A stretch of DNA of 64,000 nt from Streptococcus sciuri (GTDB taxonomy: Bacteria; Bacillota; Bacilli; Lactobacillales; Streptococcaceae): contig NZ_JANUXX010000006.1 of assembly GCF_024814375.1 (NCBI RefSeq), positions 62,001 to 126,000 of the forward strand, in the 5' to 3' direction. Positions 29,195-39,544 of the stretch are shown one piece after another. The notes beneath the pieces were generated by a model. The model searched no databases and was not told the DNA's origin. It saw only the letters and a list, made by a program, of their open reading frames with translations. The stretch's first letter is position 1. Each line of letters opens with the position of its first letter. Both the position numbers and the translations under genes were made by a program.

Positions 29195-31237
29195 TTAGCT
29201 TACCTCCTTTATTAAGTCTGCTATATCATCAAAGCATTTCGCTTCAATGAGTTGTTGAATATTTTCTTCCTTTCGTAAAATGGCTGTTAAGCCTGAAAGC
29301 GCCTTTAGATGTGTCTGATTATCAATAGCTGCGATACAGATAAACAGACGAATTTCATGCTTGGGGTCATCCAAGAGATAAACTGGATTTTCCAAGACCA
29401 GAAGCGACATGCCAATTCGATTGACCCCGTCTTCTGGACGAGCATGAGGAATAGCAACTCCCTTTCCTAGGTCAATAAAAGGACCAAATTCTTCCACTTT
29501 TTGAATCATGGCAGTAGCATAACCTTCCTCCACAGCACCATTTGCTATCAAGGGCTGGGCAGCAAGGGCAATAGCCTCCTGCCAACTTAACTGGTCACTG
29601 GAGCATGAAAACGTTTCTTGTGTCAATAATTCGCCTAACATAGGACTTCTTCTCCGTTTCTCATAAGATTTCTGGTTCATAAACTGAACCAACTCATATT
29701 TCAAGGACTGTTCATGATGAATAGTAGCATACTTGCCAATCACAGCTAATAATTGCTCAATCTCAATCGGAAAATAGCTAGCATTTGGAAAACGTTCCGT
29801 AACAAGCTGAAACAAATCTTTTTTCTGACGAGCCGTCATCAACTGGGGAACTAGAAAAAATGGCAATTCCGTATCCAGCTTGACCGTTGCAAAAATCATA
29901 TCATAGTCACTCTGCTCAATTTGTCTAAACTCCTTGAGCGAATGGGTATCCGCAAAAGAAATATTTGGAAAAAGCTGCCGAATATTCTCCTTGACAATCA
30001 AGGATGAACTGACCCCATTAGGACAAACAACCAAGGCACGATAGCGAAAAGCATGGTCTTTTTTCGCCTCAATATACCCCCAAAAATGAATGACAAAGTA
30101 GGAAACTTCACTATCTGGTATCGCAAATCCCAGATACCGCTCCAAGGGAGCGAGCGCTTTTTGCACCAAATGAAACAAATCCTTATGCTCCTCCTTAATC
30201 ACTTCAGTATAGGAATTGACATTGACCAACTGTGAAGTCAAGCGATAGTAGGCTGGTATCAAGTGGCGCTCCAAGCCTTCAATCATCTCTAAGCGATTAT
30301 CAAACGCAATCAAGGATAGACGTTCCATTTCCTCCACAATCTCAAGTGTTAATTGAGAAAACAAACTATCCTTTTGCTCCAACCGTCCCTCCAAGCACCC
30401 TTGGAGCAACTGCGCCAAATAGTCTATCTGCGCAACAGACAGAGAACCTATCACGTCTTTTTTAAGCTGCAACAAGCTCCATAACTGCTGGACAAATTCC
30501 TTGAGAAATGCAAAAGTAGCGGTTACTTCCCAATCCATACTTATCTGAACCCGCTCCTGACGAATGGCTAAAAATTGGAGAAAGTAGAGATACTCATCTA
30601 AGCGGTCCTCTAAAGCAGAAACCTGATAGAAATAACATGCCTGCTGACTAGCTTTTTTCAGCACATCAATCGCATTGTCCTCCTGCCAAGCCCGAAGAAT
30701 ATAATCCAAAGCCCAAACACCAATAGAAGTCTGCAAGCACTTACTAATAGCATACAAGACTAGACGGTGCTTGTCTTTCTCGTGACCATTCAGGTGATAC
30801 CCCCTCTTGCGTGTATAATCAAAGGAGACACCAAAACGAACAGACAAGTCTTTAACTTTCTTAATATCTGCCAAAGTTGTATTTCGACTCACACTTAGCA
30901 AATCTTGGTAGTGAATATTGGAAATAAAATCTTTCCGAATAAAGGTATAAAGATAGATAAGAACCAAGCGCTCTTCTTGAGATAGGTAAATCTGCCGACT
31001 TCTGAACAATTCAAGTAAATACTGACTTTGCTCCAGTAATTCTGCTGGAACTTGATAAAAGGCATCTTGCAAATCAAGTCGAGGAAAGTCCTGTTCCTCC
31101 AGCAATTGATTGACCTCATCGAGCCGATGTCTCAACTGCTCCTTATCAATTCCTGTCTGAACACTCAATTCATACAAACTCATTTTCTGATTGGCAAACA
31201 ATTCCATTAAAATAGCAATGGTTCGATTATCAATCAT
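29195..31237 (-). CDS. BglG/MtlR-type PRD transcriptional regulator with PTS EIIB and EIIA domains
   Basis: A 680-residue regulator. The N-terminus (about 1-110) has two helix-turn-helix segments (MSLYELSVQTGIDKEQLRHRLDEV and NTTLADIKKVKDL). Two PTS regulation domains follow (about 160-390) with histidines in VIKEEHKDLFHLV and SYFVIHFWGYI contexts, then an EIIB-like domain (ALVVCPNGVSSSLI, cysteine near 410) and a C-terminal EIIA domain with phospho-histidine IPHARPE at 598. Such proteins are activators of PTS operons regulated by phosphorylation through HPr and the EII proteins. The start at 31237 has AAGGAGGACGAC upstream. It is the first gene of the operon. Confidence 0.88.
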   Translation of the reverse strand: MIDNRTIAILMELFANQKMSLYELSVQTGIDKEQLRHRLDEVNQLLEEQDFPRLDLQDAFYQVPAELLEQSQYLLELFRSRQIYLSQEERLVLIYLYTFIRKDFISNIHYQDLLSVSRNTTLADIKKVKDLSVRFGVSFDYTRKRGYHLNGHEKDKHRLVLYAISKCLQTSIGVWALDYILRAWQEDNAIDVLKKASQQACYFYQVSALEDRLDEYLYFLQFLAIRQERVQISMDWEVTATFAFLKEFVQQLWSLLQLKKDVIGSLSVAQIDYLAQLLQGCLEGRLEQKDSLFSQLTLEIVEEMERLSLIAFDNRLEMIEGLERHLIPAYYRLTSQLVNVNSYTEVIKEEHKDLFHLVQKALAPLERYLGFAIPDSEVSYFVIHFWGYIEAKKDHAFRYRALVVCPNGVSSSLIVKENIRQLFPNISFADTHSLKEFRQIEQSDYDMIFATVKLDTELPFFLVPQLMTARQKKDLFQLVTERFPNASYFPIEIEQLLAVIGKYATIHHEQSLKYELVQFMNQKSYEKRRRSPMLGELLTQETFSCSSDQLSWQEAIALAAQPLIANGAVEEGYATAMIQKVEEFGPFIDLGKGVAIPHARPEDGVNRIGMSLLVLENPVYLLDDPKHEIRLFICIAAIDNQTHLKALSGLTAILRKEENIQQLIEAKCFDDIADLIKEVS

Positions 31238-31646
31238 GTCGTCCTCCTTGTTTTTATTGTAACCCTTTTCATTTTCAATTTCTAGTCTCTTTGAGCCCAA
31301 CTTGACACTCCTAGCTCAAGAGACAAATTGGACTGTTTTTTAATGATAATAATGTCTAGAAACATGCACTGCCTTGTGCCTGTCTGTAAAGCGAGTTCGA
31401 CTTGTCCAAAGAGTAGATGGCACTACTATTAGCAATGCTAAATTTAGCAACACGACAAAAAGACAACGAAAATAGCTCTTCTAGTTCATAGAATTAATGA
31501 CTGTCATATCAAACGTAACCGTTTTTCTTTGCGATTGTAACTTAATAAAAAGAGGCAGGACTTTTGTCCTACCTTCTTTTGTTTGCCTAATCAGTAAAAA
31601 ATATAAAAAGTAGATGTGAGCTGGGTAAAAGGCATAAAAGAAATAG
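31238..31646. other. 409-bp intergenic region between the PRD regulator and the AIM24-family gene
   Basis: Contains the regulator promoter region (minus-strand TACAAT at 31256-31261, weak -35), a 6-bp inverted repeat TTGAGC/GCTCAA at about 31291-31319, and a terminator at 31547-31580. No gene of reasonable length with a ribosome site is seen. Confidence 0.5.
31547..31580 (-). terminator. terminator of the AIM24-family gene
   Basis: On the minus strand AAAAG.AGG.AGGAC (31566-31580) pairs with GTCCT.CCTCTTTT (31547-31561) with few mismatches and a T-run follows. It lies 67 bases after the stop. Confidence 0.6.
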
Positions 31647-32345
31647 TTATTTCCTTGGGAAATCAATATAAGGGGTTAATTGTTCAGCAAAGGTTTGGAG
31701 ATTAAGGCTTTGAATATAAATTTCCCCTGTACCACGGAAGGTGTTGACAATGCCTTCTCCTGTTCCAATCGATTGCCAAAAACCATTTTCCAGATGAATA
31801 TCATAGTCTAGCTCTTTACTCCAAGCGACAACATGTGCATTATCAATTGTCAACTCTTCACCATATAACTCGATTTTCTTGATAGAGCCAAAGGCATTCG
31901 CCAAAAGCGTCCCATAGCCCTCAGTTGTCATGACGAAGAAGCCACCCTCACCGCCAAAGAGAGCACGCCCAACAGACTGACGCTCCATGTGGTATTGAGC
32001 AAATCCATCCATCGCTAGAAAAGCTCCATCATTGAGACGATATTGTTGATTTCCTAACTCTAAGGCTAAAACTTGACCAGGTGTATTGGGAGCAAGAGCT
32101 AACTTGCCATTGATGTCATTTGATACTGCCTGAGTAATCAACAAAGATTCTCCTGAGGTAATAGAACGGCCAAGCGCTCCCATGAGTTTTCCTAAACCAC
32201 TACCTCGACTATTGAACTTAGCATTTAAGGTGATACTAGGAGTGTGATAAAGCATACTTCCACGTTGAATATAAACACTCTCACCACGATCAAGTGTCAC
32301 TTCAACGAGCGGAAACTGCATATTGTTATCAATTGTAAAGGCCAT
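31647..32345 (-). CDS. AIM24/TIGR00266-family protein
   Basis: A 232-residue cytoplasmic protein rich in beta strands and glycine turns (SRGSGLGKLMGALGRSITSGESLLIT, LFGGEGGFFVMTTEGYGTLL). This is the pattern of the AIM24 (mitochondrial biogenesis) family found widely in bacteria with unknown function. No signal peptide or membrane span. The start at 32345 (MAFTIDNNMQFPL) follows AAAAGGAGAAAAA; a longer in-frame reading to 32378 lacks this. Its neighbour, a carbonic anhydrase, does not suggest a role. Confidence 0.8.
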   Translation of the reverse strand: MAFTIDNNMQFPLVEVTLDRGESVYIQRGSMLYHTPSITLNAKFNSRGSGLGKLMGALGRSITSGESLLITQAVSNDINGKLALAPNTPGQVLALELGNQQYRLNDGAFLAMDGFAQYHMERQSVGRALFGGEGGFFVMTTEGYGTLLANAFGSIKKIELYGEELTIDNAHVVAWSKELDYDIHLENGFWQSIGTGEGIVNTFRGTGEIYIQSLNLQTFAEQLTPYIDFPRK

Positions 32346-32453
32346 TTTTTCTCCTTTTTGGATTATTTGTTGACACAACTATAGTACATCTGAAAAACTT
32401 TTGGCAAAAGCAAACACAAAAATCTCCTTATAGCTTATCTCTACTTTATAAAG

Positions 32454-32951
32454 TTACGCAATAACCTCTCTCATGCGCCCAGTATCAACGTTATAGACAG
32501 CCCCTGAAATCGTGACATCATCAGGAATAAGAGGGCATTGTCGTAAAAGTGCTATATCCTCACGCACACTCTCCTCTACATCAGTAAACGGTAAAAAGTC
32601 CCTGTCATGCACATCCACTCCTAAATCATGTTCAAGCTGTTGTGCGAATGTTGCGTTATCAAACGTCTGTGCTCCACAATCAGTATGGTGAATAACAATA
32701 ATTTCACGAGTTCCTAATTGTTGTTGCGAGATAACCAACGAACGAATCATATCTTCTGTCACACGTCCTCCAGCATTACGTAGGATATGTGCATCCCCAA
32801 GTGCTAAACCTAAGGCTTGCGCCACGTGTAACCTAGAGTCCATGCAAGTTACAATCGCCACACGAGTCTTTGGATGAATAGGCAAGTGCGCTGTCCCATG
32901 CAAGTCAACATAAGCCTGATTTGCTTTCATAAATTGCTTAAAATAAGACAT
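32454..32951 (-). CDS. beta-class carbonic anhydrase
   Basis: A 165-residue zinc enzyme interconverting CO2 and bicarbonate. The zinc ligands are seen in VTCMDSR (Cys36, Asp38-Arg40 dyad) and HHTDCG. Length fits the short beta-CA clade. Bicarbonate supply is needed for carboxylation in streptococci in air. Two tandem ATGs exist; the second at 32951 is better spaced from AAGGAG. It follows radA by 9 bases on the same strand, so it is probably in the dut-radA transcript. Confidence 0.92.
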   Translation of the reverse strand: MSYFKQFMKANQAYVDLHGTAHLPIHPKTRVAIVTCMDSRLHVAQALGLALGDAHILRNAGGRVTEDMIRSLVISQQQLGTREIIVIHHTDCGAQTFDNATFAQQLEHDLGVDVHDRDFLPFTDVEESVREDIALLRQCPLIPDDVTISGAVYNVDTGRMREVIA

Positions 32952-32960
32952 CATTTCTCC

Positions 32961-34325
32961 TTAATGTGCAAAAATCTTTGTTAAAACATCATTCACTGTC
33001 GACACACCAATCACGTCAATATTATCTGGTAAGGACAATCCTAAAAGGGAATTCTTAGGAACATAAATTTTTTTAAAACCAAGCTTTGCAGCTTCATTCA
33101 TCCGTTGTTCAATACGATTGACACGCCTGATTTCACCAGTCAAACCAATCTCTCCAATGAAGGCGTCTTGTGGATTGGTGGGTTGTTCTTTATAACTTGA
33201 GGTAATCGCTACAGCAACTGCAAGGTCAATCGCTGGTTCATCCAATTTGACACCGCCTGCTGACTTGAGATAAGCATCTTGATTTTGGAGCAAAAGTCCA
33301 CAGCGTTTTTCTAAAACCGCCATGATAAGGCTGACACGATTAAAATCAAGTCCCGTCGTTGTCCGCTTAGCATTACCAAAGATACTAGGTGTTACCAAGG
33401 CTTGCACTTCAGCTAAGATGGGACGTGTCCCCTCCATCGTTACGACAATAGCAGATCCTGTCGCTCCATCCAAGCGCTCCTCCAAAAAAACTTCACTGGG
33501 ATTGCTCACCTCTACTAAACCAGCTGATTGCATCTCAAAGATACCGATTTCATTGGTTGAACCAAAGCGATTTTTAACCGCCCGTAAAATCCTAAAGGTA
33601 TGGTGACGCTCTCCTTCGAAATAGAGCACCGTATCCACCATATGTTCTAGCATACGAGGTCCAGCAAGTTGCCCTTCTTTGGTCACATGCCCAACGATAA
33701 AAGTCGCAATGTTATTGGTCTTTGCCAGCTGCATAAGCTCTGCTGTCACCTCACGCACCTGAGAAACCGAACCTTGAACACTGGATATTTCTGGACTCAT
33801 AATCGTCTGAATAGAGTCAATAATCAAGAAATCAGGCTTTAGATTCTCTATCTCAGATCGTATGCTCTGCATATTGGTCTCAGCATAGAGATAAAAAGCG
33901 TTATCAATATCACCAAGGCGCTCACTACGCAGTTTTACCTGCTCAGCAGACTCCTCGCCAGAAACGTAAAGAACCGTTCCCTTATCAGCTAGTTGAGTGG
34001 AGACTTGAAGCAACAATGTTGACTTTCCAATTCCAGGGTCACCACCGATAAGAACAAGACTCCCTGGAACAATACCGCCACCCAAGACACGATTAAATTC
34101 CTCCATATCAGTCTGTGTGCGATGAATATGAATAGAATCAACTTCACTCAGTTTGACAGGGCGCATCTTTTCACCTGTCAGACTAACTCTAGCATTTTTA
34201 ACCTCCGTGACATCTACTTCTTCCACAAAAGACGTCCAAGCTGAACAATTTGGACAACGTCCAAGATACTTTGAGGAATGATAGCCACACTCCTGACAGA
34301 CAAATGTCTTTTTCGCTTTAACGAT
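32961..34325 (-). CDS. radA: DNA repair protein RadA, non-canonical start
   Basis: A RecA-like ATPase/helicase used in recombination and, in streptococci, natural transformation. Residues 10-27 form the C4 zinc finger (CQEC..RCPNC), followed by Walker [13 protein letters not shown], the KNRFG RadA motif and a C-terminal Lon protease-like domain. Including the finger the length is 454, as expected for the family. The finger is in frame, but no ATG, GTG or TTG lies between it and the upstream TAG: an ATC at 34325, six bases after AGGAGG, is exactly where the usual Met would be, with ATT one codon earlier. The first canonical start, GTG at 34226, would remove the zinc finger. Confidence 0.85.
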   Translation of the reverse strand: MVKAKKTFVCQECGYHSSKYLGRCPNCSAWTSFVEEVDVTEVKNARVSLTGEKMRPVKLSEVDSIHIHRTQTDMEEFNRVLGGGIVPGSLVLIGGDPGIGKSTLLLQVSTQLADKGTVLYVSGEESAEQVKLRSERLGDIDNAFYLYAETNMQSIRSEIENLKPDFLIIDSIQTIMSPEISSVQGSVSQVREVTAELMQLAKTNNIATFIVGHVTKEGQLAGPRMLEHMVDTVLYFEGERHHTFRILRAVKNRFGSTNEIGIFEMQSAGLVEVSNPSEVFLEERLDGATGSAIVVTMEGTRPILAEVQALVTPSIFGNAKRTTTGLDFNRVSLIMAVLEKRCGLLLQNQDAYLKSAGGVKLDEPAIDLAVAVAITSSYKEQPTNPQDAFIGEIGLTGEIRRVNRIEQRMNEAAKLGFKKIYVPKNSLLGLSLPDNIDVIGVSTVNDVLTKIFAH

Positions 34326-34410
34326 AATGAACCTCCTTTTCCTCTCACAAATAGTCTATCTTTATCTGACCATGATGATTAGACTCAGTATACCTATCTA
34401 AAGAACACCA

Positions 34411-34854
34411 TCAATGCCCTGTACTTCCAAAACCTCCTTTTCTCACCCCTTTGGCAACATCGCCATCTGCTAACAAATATGGTGCAAAAACACCTTGAAC
34501 AATACGTTCACCTACTTCAAGAGTGATGGTATAATCTGTAATGTTTTGCATCTGAGCAAAGATATGCCCTTCATTCACAGGATTGCCATAGTAATCACCA
34601 TCAATAACCCCCACCGAGTTAATCAAAACCAAGCCTTTTTTTCTCGGGTTTGATGAGCGGTCATAGAGATAGAGTACCTCTCCTGCCTGCATATAAGCCT
34701 TGACACCTGTCGGCACAAGAACAATCTGGCTAGGCTCAATTACCATACGCTCAGCAACTTTCAAGTCATAGCCCGCTGCTTGGGCAGTCTCACGTTTTGG
34801 AAGCAATTCCCTGTCGGTATAGCCTGATACCAGCTCAAATCCGCGGATTTTCAT
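34411..34854 (-). CDS. dut: dUTP diphosphatase
   Basis: A 147-residue trimeric dUTPase that keeps uracil out of DNA and makes dUMP. Motifs in order: AAGYDL (motif 1), DRSS (motif 2), GVIDGDYYG (motif 3), a VEVGERI-like motif 4 as LEVGERIVQ, and the C-terminal arm RKGGFGSTG (motif 5). The start at 34854 follows GGAGGAAAAAAGAG; the reading can be extended 25 codons upstream but crosses the promoter. It is divergent from gpsA and upstream of radA. Confidence 0.93.
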   Translation of the reverse strand: MKIRGFELVSGYTDRELLPKRETAQAAGYDLKVAERMVIEPSQIVLVPTGVKAYMQAGEVLYLYDRSSNPRKKGLVLINSVGVIDGDYYGNPVNEGHIFAQMQNITDYTITLEVGERIVQGVFAPYLLADGDVAKGVRKGGFGSTGH

Positions 34855-34884
34855 CTCTTTTTTCCTCCAGAATCTTATCACTTT

Positions 34885-34913
34885 ATTATAATCTATTCGT
34901 TTCTGAAAAGCAA
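34885..34913 (-). promoter_or_regulatory. dut(-radA) promoter
   Basis: Minus-strand TTGCTT (34908-34913) and TATAAT (34885-34890) with a 17-base spacer. Confidence 0.7.
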
Positions 34914-34939
34914 AAGTATAGGAGAACACCAGCTCAAGT

Positions 34940-34969
34940 CAGACAAGAAACTTATGACTATGGTATAAT
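34940..34969 (+). promoter_or_regulatory. gpsA promoter
   Basis: An extended -10 TGGTATAAT (core 34964-34969) with CAGACA 18 bases upstream at 34940-34945. Confidence 0.55.
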
Positions 34970-35012
34970 AGATGGGAAATTAGACTCATTTGAGGAAAGA
35001 AAAGAGGAAAAG

Positions 35013-36029
35013 ATGGCTAAGCAAACTGTCGCAGTCCTAGGACCAGGGTCTTGGGGAACTGCTCTAGCTCAAGTCCTAAACGACAACGGACATACCGTTC
35101 GCCTTTGGGGCAATATTCCAGAACAAATTGATGAAATCAATACCAAACATACCAATACCCACTACTTTAAAGACGTTGTTCTCTCTAGTAACATCAAAGC
35201 TTATATAGATCTAAAAGCTGCTCTTTCAGGAGCGGACGCTGTTTTATTTGTTGTCCCAACAAAAGTAACACGACTTGTGGCTAAGCAAGTAGCTAATGTG
35301 CTGGACGAAAAAGTCGTTATCATGCACGCCTCTAAGGGATTAGAGCCTAACACACATGAACGACTATCCACTATCTTAGAAGAGGAAATTCCTAGAAACT
35401 TGCGTAGCGATATTGTCGTAGTTTCAGGACCAAGCCATGCCGAGGAAGCTATCGTACGTGATATTACGCTTATCACAGCAGCCTCTAAAGATACCAAAGC
35501 GGCTGAATACGCTCAAAAGCTCTTTAGCAATAATTATTTTCGTCTTTATACCAACACAGATGTTATAGGAGTCGAAACCGCAGGAGCACTCAAAAATATC
35601 ATCGCTGTTGGTGCAGGAGCACTGCATGGTCTTGGTTACGGAGACAATGCCAAAGCAGCCATTATCACGCGTGGTTTAGCAGAAATCACAAGACTTGGTG
35701 TCCAGTTGGGCGCAGATCCTCTAACTTATAGCGGTTTGTCTGGGGTTGGAGACTTGATTGTTACAGGAACTTCGATTCATTCACGCAACTGGCGTGCTGG
35801 TGATGCCCTTGGACGTGGAGAAAAATTAGAAGATATCGAAAAAAATATGGGTATGGTTATTGAGGGAATCTCCACAACAAAAGTTGCCTATGAACTCGCT
35901 CAAAAACTTGGTGTCTACATGCCAATTACAACAGCTATCTATCGTAGTATTTACGAAGGAGCTAACATTCGTGAGAGTATACTTGACATGATGACAAACG
36001 AATTACGCACAGAAAATGAATGGCGATAA
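35013..36029 (+). CDS. gpsA: glycerol-3-phosphate dehydrogenase [NAD(P)+]
   Basis: A 338-residue enzyme reducing dihydroxyacetone phosphate to sn-glycerol 3-phosphate for phospholipid synthesis. The Rossmann motif is [11 protein letters not shown] near residues 8-18; VSGPSHAEE and [15 protein letters not shown] with the catalytic lysine follow. The start at 35013 has AGAGGAAAAG upstream. An apparent N-terminal extension of 72 codons overlaps dut and the promoter and is not coding. galU follows after 67 bases in the same direction. Confidence 0.95.
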   Translation: MAKQTVAVLGPGSWGTALAQVLNDNGHTVRLWGNIPEQIDEINTKHTNTHYFKDVVLSSNIKAYIDLKAALSGADAVLFVVPTKVTRLVAKQVANVLDEKVVIMHASKGLEPNTHERLSTILEEEIPRNLRSDIVVVSGPSHAEEAIVRDITLITAASKDTKAAEYAQKLFSNNYFRLYTNTDVIGVETAGALKNIIAVGAGALHGLGYGDNAKAAIITRGLAEITRLGVQLGADPLTYSGLSGVGDLIVTGTSIHSRNWRAGDALGRGEKLEDIEKNMGMVIEGISTTKVAYELAQKLGVYMPITTAIYRSIYEGANIRESILDMMTNELRTENEWR

Positions 36030-36096
36030 ACCTAATTGTATCTTCTCTAACAAGATAAAATATAATCCATACACCGAAATATAGGAAGGAAATAGT

Positions 36097-37008
36097 ATGA
36101 CTAAAGTAAGAAAAGCCGTTATCCCAGCAGCTGGCTTAGGAACACGTTTCTTACCAGCTACCAAAGCTCTAGCTAAAGAAATGTTGCCTATCGTTGACAA
36201 ACCAACTATTCAATTTATTGTTGAAGAAGCTCTCAAATCTGGCATCGAAGATATTCTTGTCGTTACAGGGAAATCAAAACGGTCCATTGAGGATCATTTT
36301 GACTCCAATTTTGAATTGGAATACAACCTCAAAGAAAAAGGCAAACATGATTTATTAAAATTGGTTGATGAAACAACAGGTATTCGCTTGCATTTTATTC
36401 GACAGAGTCATCCACGTGGACTTGGTGATGCTGTTTTACAAGCCAAAGCCTTTGTCGGCAACGAACCTTTTGTAATCATGCTTGGAGATGACCTCATGGA
36501 TATTACCCACCCAAAGGCTATACCACTGACCAAACAACTCATCAGCGACTACGAAAAAACACATGCATCCACTATTGCTGTTATGCAAGTGCCTCACGAA
36601 GAGGTCTCTAACTATGGTGTGATTGCACCGCAAGGTGAAAGCGAACACGGACTTTACAGCGTTGAGACCTTTGTTGAAAAACCAGCTCCAGAAAAAGCAC
36701 CTAGTGATCTTGCTATCATCGGACGATATCTTTTGACACCTGAAATTTTTGCTATTCTTGAGACACAAGAGCCTGGTGCTGGCAATGAGATCCAACTCAC
36801 AGATGCGATTGATACGCTCAATAAAACACAGCGTGTGTTTGCCCGCCAATTCACAGGTGAGCGCTACGATGTAGGGGATAAGTTTGGCTTCGTAAAAACA
36901 ACTATTTCCTACGCTCTACAACATCCACAAGTCAAAAATGAGATGAAAGACTATCTCATTGCTTTAAGTAAAGAACTCGAACAAGTTAAACCAAAAACAA
37001 AAAGCTAA
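36097..37008 (+). CDS. galU: UTP-glucose-1-phosphate uridylyltransferase
   Basis: A 303-residue nucleotidyltransferase making UDP-glucose for capsule, glycolipid and lipoteichoic anchor synthesis. The N-terminal signature [21 protein letters not shown] is complete, followed by [15 protein letters not shown] and LGDDLM. Length is normal. A TATAAT at 36061-36066 lies upstream, so it may have a promoter in addition to gpsA readthrough. The gpsA-galU pair is conserved in streptococci. A perfect hairpin follows the stop. Confidence 0.96.
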   Translation: MTKVRKAVIPAAGLGTRFLPATKALAKEMLPIVDKPTIQFIVEEALKSGIEDILVVTGKSKRSIEDHFDSNFELEYNLKEKGKHDLLKLVDETTGIRLHFIRQSHPRGLGDAVLQAKAFVGNEPFVIMLGDDLMDITHPKAIPLTKQLISDYEKTHASTIAVMQVPHEEVSNYGVIAPQGESEHGLYSVETFVEKPAPEKAPSDLAIIGRYLLTPEIFAILETQEPGAGNEIQLTDAIDTLNKTQRVFARQFTGERYDVGDKFGFVKTTISYALQHPQVKNEMKDYLIALSKELEQVKPKTKS

Positions 37009-37035
37009 AAGAAGGGAACAATGTTCCCTTCTTTT
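37007..37035. terminator. bidirectional terminator between galU and the rhomboid gene
   Basis: AAAAGAAGGGAAC (37007-37019) and GTTCCCTTCTTTT (37023-37035) form a 13-bp stem with a 3-base loop between convergent genes. Confidence 0.82.
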
Positions 37036-37703
37036 CAAATTACTCCTAGAAAAACAAATGTCACAATGGCTAGCACATATAGACTAACTGCTAAGATTCG
37101 ATACTTCCTGCTAAAGAGATGAGACTCAAATAGAGTTGGTAAACAAACAGCAATCAGAGCACCACCGAACAGACCTCCTAGATGACCTGCTAAACTAATC
37201 CCAGGTGTAAAGAGATTAAAAATCAAGTTAATCACAATCAGAGCTTGATAGGAACGGCTCAACTGCTTGAGCTGAGCATTGTGACCATAATAACCAATTA
37301 GAATCACTGCTGCAAATAAACCAAAGATAGCAGTTGATGCCCCAGCAGCCACAACGTTAGGCGTAAAAAACAAAGTTACTGCATTTCCCATAACGCCTGA
37401 TAGCACATAAAGCAATAAAAATCGGCGTGTCCCCCAAATAGTCTCAGCTATCTGCCCTAAAAAGTACACTGTCAGCATGTTGATGATAAAATGCTGCCAA
37501 CCAAAGTGAACAAAAATTGGGGTAATCAAGCGCCAAAGCTGAATCGGACTAACCTTAACCAAATCACCATACATCGCCCCAAACTGGATACCTGCTATGC
37601 TAGTATCTGCATAGCTACCATAAGTCAGCTGCATAGCTAGAAAAATAAAGGTTGTCAAAATCAAAAGAAGCAAAGTAGCAGGATATTTTTTCATCTCACT
37701 CAT
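37035..37703 (-). CDS. rhomboid-family intramembrane serine protease
   Basis: A 222-residue protein with about six membrane spans. The catalytic dyad is visible as the serine in AGASTAIFG and the histidine in AGHLGGLFGG; WQHFIINMLTVYFLG carries the usual N-terminal conserved HxxxN segment. It cleaves membrane proteins within the bilayer; the substrate is unknown. Its start overlaps the stop of the upstream cyclo-ligase gene by four bases, so they are coupled, an arrangement common in Firmicutes (YqgP/GluP neighbourhood). Confidence 0.9.
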   Translation of the reverse strand: MSEMKKYPATLLLLILTTFIFLAMQLTYGSYADTSIAGIQFGAMYGDLVKVSPIQLWRLITPIFVHFGWQHFIINMLTVYFLGQIAETIWGTRRFLLLYVLSGVMGNAVTLFFTPNVVAAGASTAIFGLFAAVILIGYYGHNAQLKQLSRSYQALIVINLIFNLFTPGISLAGHLGGLFGGALIAVCLPTLFESHLFSRKYRILAVSLYVLAIVTFVFLGVI

Positions 37704-38227
37704 CGCACAAAAACCTCCCTCACTGCAATATCATGCTTTTCCTCCTCAAAATCATAACGCTGAAAATCATAAATCGTACTCACTGTCGTTCCTGAAAAAC
37801 CCGTCAAATAACGGTCATAATACCCTGCGCCATATCCTATACGAAAACCTTTTTCATTAAAGGCTACCCCTGGGACATGGATAAAGTCAATCTTATCTTT
37901 AGAAAAAGCTTTCTCACTTTCAGGCTCAAAAAGACCTCTATTTGTCTGGATCAATTCATCTTCCTTATACTCACCAAAAATCATCCGACCTTTAGGATAC
38001 GTTTTAGGGATGAGAACAGTTTTGCCGTCTACTAAAGCTTGTTTAATCAAAGGAAGAGTCGCAAACTCATGACTAAAAGAAAGATAAGTCGCAATCACCT
38101 GACTATCTTGGTAAGCAGAGCTTCTCAACACATCCCAAAGCAGTTGCTCATCACGCCTAGCCTTTACCACCTTATCATGCGCTATCATTTTAGCGATTAG
38201 CATTTTTCGAATCACATTTTTTTCCAT
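37700..38227 (-). CDS. 5-formyltetrahydrofolate cyclo-ligase
   Basis: A 175-residue enzyme converting 5-formyl-THF to 5,10-methenyl-THF with ATP. The C-terminal GFRIGYGAGYYDRYL motif is the family signature and the N-terminal basic helix RKMLIAKMIAH fits. It overlaps the rhomboid gene start by four bases. No strong terminator lies between it and dapL upstream, so it may be in the dapH-dapL transcript. Confidence 0.93.
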   Translation of the reverse strand: MEKNVIRKMLIAKMIAHDKVVKARRDEQLLWDVLRSSAYQDSQVIATYLSFSHEFATLPLIKQALVDGKTVLIPKTYPKGRMIFGEYKEDELIQTNRGLFEPESEKAFSKDKIDFIHVPGVAFNEKGFRIGYGAGYYDRYLTGFSGTTVSTIYDFQRYDFEEEKHDIAVREVFVR

Positions 38228-38343
38228 AGCTCTATGATACCAAAAAATAGATTTTTATACTTAATCTGTTTTTCTTTAGGAAATACAACTATTCTAAAAA
38301 CAACTGTCCAATCCTATAAGAGAATACCCTCCTATGAGATTTA

Positions 38344-39474
38344 TCAATCTGCTCTATCCTTTAAAAAGCGACTAATAGCATTCACACCGAAAGGAATAGC
38401 TCTTTCATCTGGCGTCATTTGAGGATGATGCAAAGCATAAGGACTATCAACGCCTAGCCAAAACATCACACCAGGCACTTGGTGCAAGAGATATCCAAAA
38501 TCCTCACCTGTCATCGCTGGCAAGCAATCCACCAAAGTAACACCTTCTTCCTCATCAAAAAAAGTCATCAAGTGTCGTGCTAATGACGGATTATTTTCAA
38601 CTGGAAGATAGCCACCTTGCTTGAGTTCAACCTCAACACTAAGCCCAAAAGACTTAGCGATTCCATCTGCTAAATCACGCAAACGTTGCTGTATCAAAAG
38701 ACTCATCTCCTGTGTCAAAGTACGTACCGTACCATGGAGCGTAGCGGTTTCTGCAATAACATTATTCGTCGTTCCTGCATGCATAGAGCCAAAAGTAACC
38801 ACACCACCTTCTATGGGATTCACATTTCGGCTAACGATGGTCTGAACTTGCGTGACAAAATAAGAGGCTGCAACCAAAGCGTCATTTGCCTCATGTGGAA
38901 AAGCAGCATGTCCTCCTTTTCCTGTAAATGTTATAAAGACTTCACAGGTCCCAGCAAACAAAGTCCCTGTATTTGTCGCAATGGTTCCCACAGGAAAGTC
39001 TGGGCGGACATGAAGACCATAAAATTCGTCAGGTAACCAATCACCAAAAGCATTATCTTGATACATGAGCATACCACCCGCCTCATTTTCCTCCGCTGGT
39101 TGAAACAAAAAGAGGAGGTTATGTTTAGGTTGTGTTTCTGCCATTTTTTCAAGTAAACCAAGTGCTACAGTCATATGAATATCGTGTCCACAAGCATGCA
39201 TACGCCCATCGTGCCTACTAGAAAAAGGTAAACCAGTATGCTCTTTGACTGGCAGACCATCAATATCCGTACGCCAACCAACCGTTCTCTCTGGTGCAAA
39301 TCCTTTGATAAAAACAATAATACCCGTCCGCCAAGTACGGAAACTAATAAAAGGTTTCGTCTTGATAATCATCTCTATCTTATCCAGTAAATAAGACTGA
39401 GTCTTAAACTCCTCCAAACCAATTTCAGGAATTTGGTGCAAATCTCTACGTATTTGAATCAAATCTAGTGTCAT
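38344..39474 (-). CDS. dapL: N-acetyldiaminopimelate deacetylase
   Basis: A 376-residue M20-family amidohydrolase. It shows [15 protein letters not shown] at the start, the metal motif [10 protein letters not shown], and [10 protein letters not shown] with the catalytic glutamates. In lysine and cell-wall precursor synthesis by the acetylase route it removes acetate from N-acetyl-LL-diaminopimelate. The start at 39474 follows GGAGGATAAG; an ATG four codons earlier overlaps this site. It follows dapH on the same strand with a hairpin between them. Confidence 0.9.
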   Translation of the reverse strand: MTLDLIQIRRDLHQIPEIGLEEFKTQSYLLDKIEMIIKTKPFISFRTWRTGIIVFIKGFAPERTVGWRTDIDGLPVKEHTGLPFSSRHDGRMHACGHDIHMTVALGLLEKMAETQPKHNLLFLFQPAEENEAGGMLMYQDNAFGDWLPDEFYGLHVRPDFPVGTIATNTGTLFAGTCEVFITFTGKGGHAAFPHEANDALVAASYFVTQVQTIVSRNVNPIEGGVVTFGSMHAGTTNNVIAETATLHGTVRTLTQEMSLLIQQRLRDLADGIAKSFGLSVEVELKQGGYLPVENNPSLARHLMTFFDEEEGVTLVDCLPAMTGEDFGYLLHQVPGVMFWLGVDSPYALHHPQMTPDERAIPFGVNAISRFLKDRAD

Positions 39475-39502
39475 CTTATCCTCCATCTCTCCTACCTAAC
39501 CA

Positions 39503-39528
39503 AAAGGTCTAAAACAAATGTTTTAGAC
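39503..39528 (-). terminator. hairpin between dapH and dapL
   Basis: Perfect 12-bp arms (AGGTCTAAAACA and TGTTTTAGACCT) with a 2-base apparent gap. Only TTTTGG follows on the minus strand, so it is at best a weak terminator and may act as an mRNA processing or attenuation element. Confidence 0.55.
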
Positions 39529-39544
39529 CTATCACCATTATACA

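Noticed and set aside
32961..34226. radA starting at GTG 34226
   Set aside because: This would delete an intact in-frame zinc finger with a strong ribosome site just before it; the longer reading is favoured despite its odd start codon.
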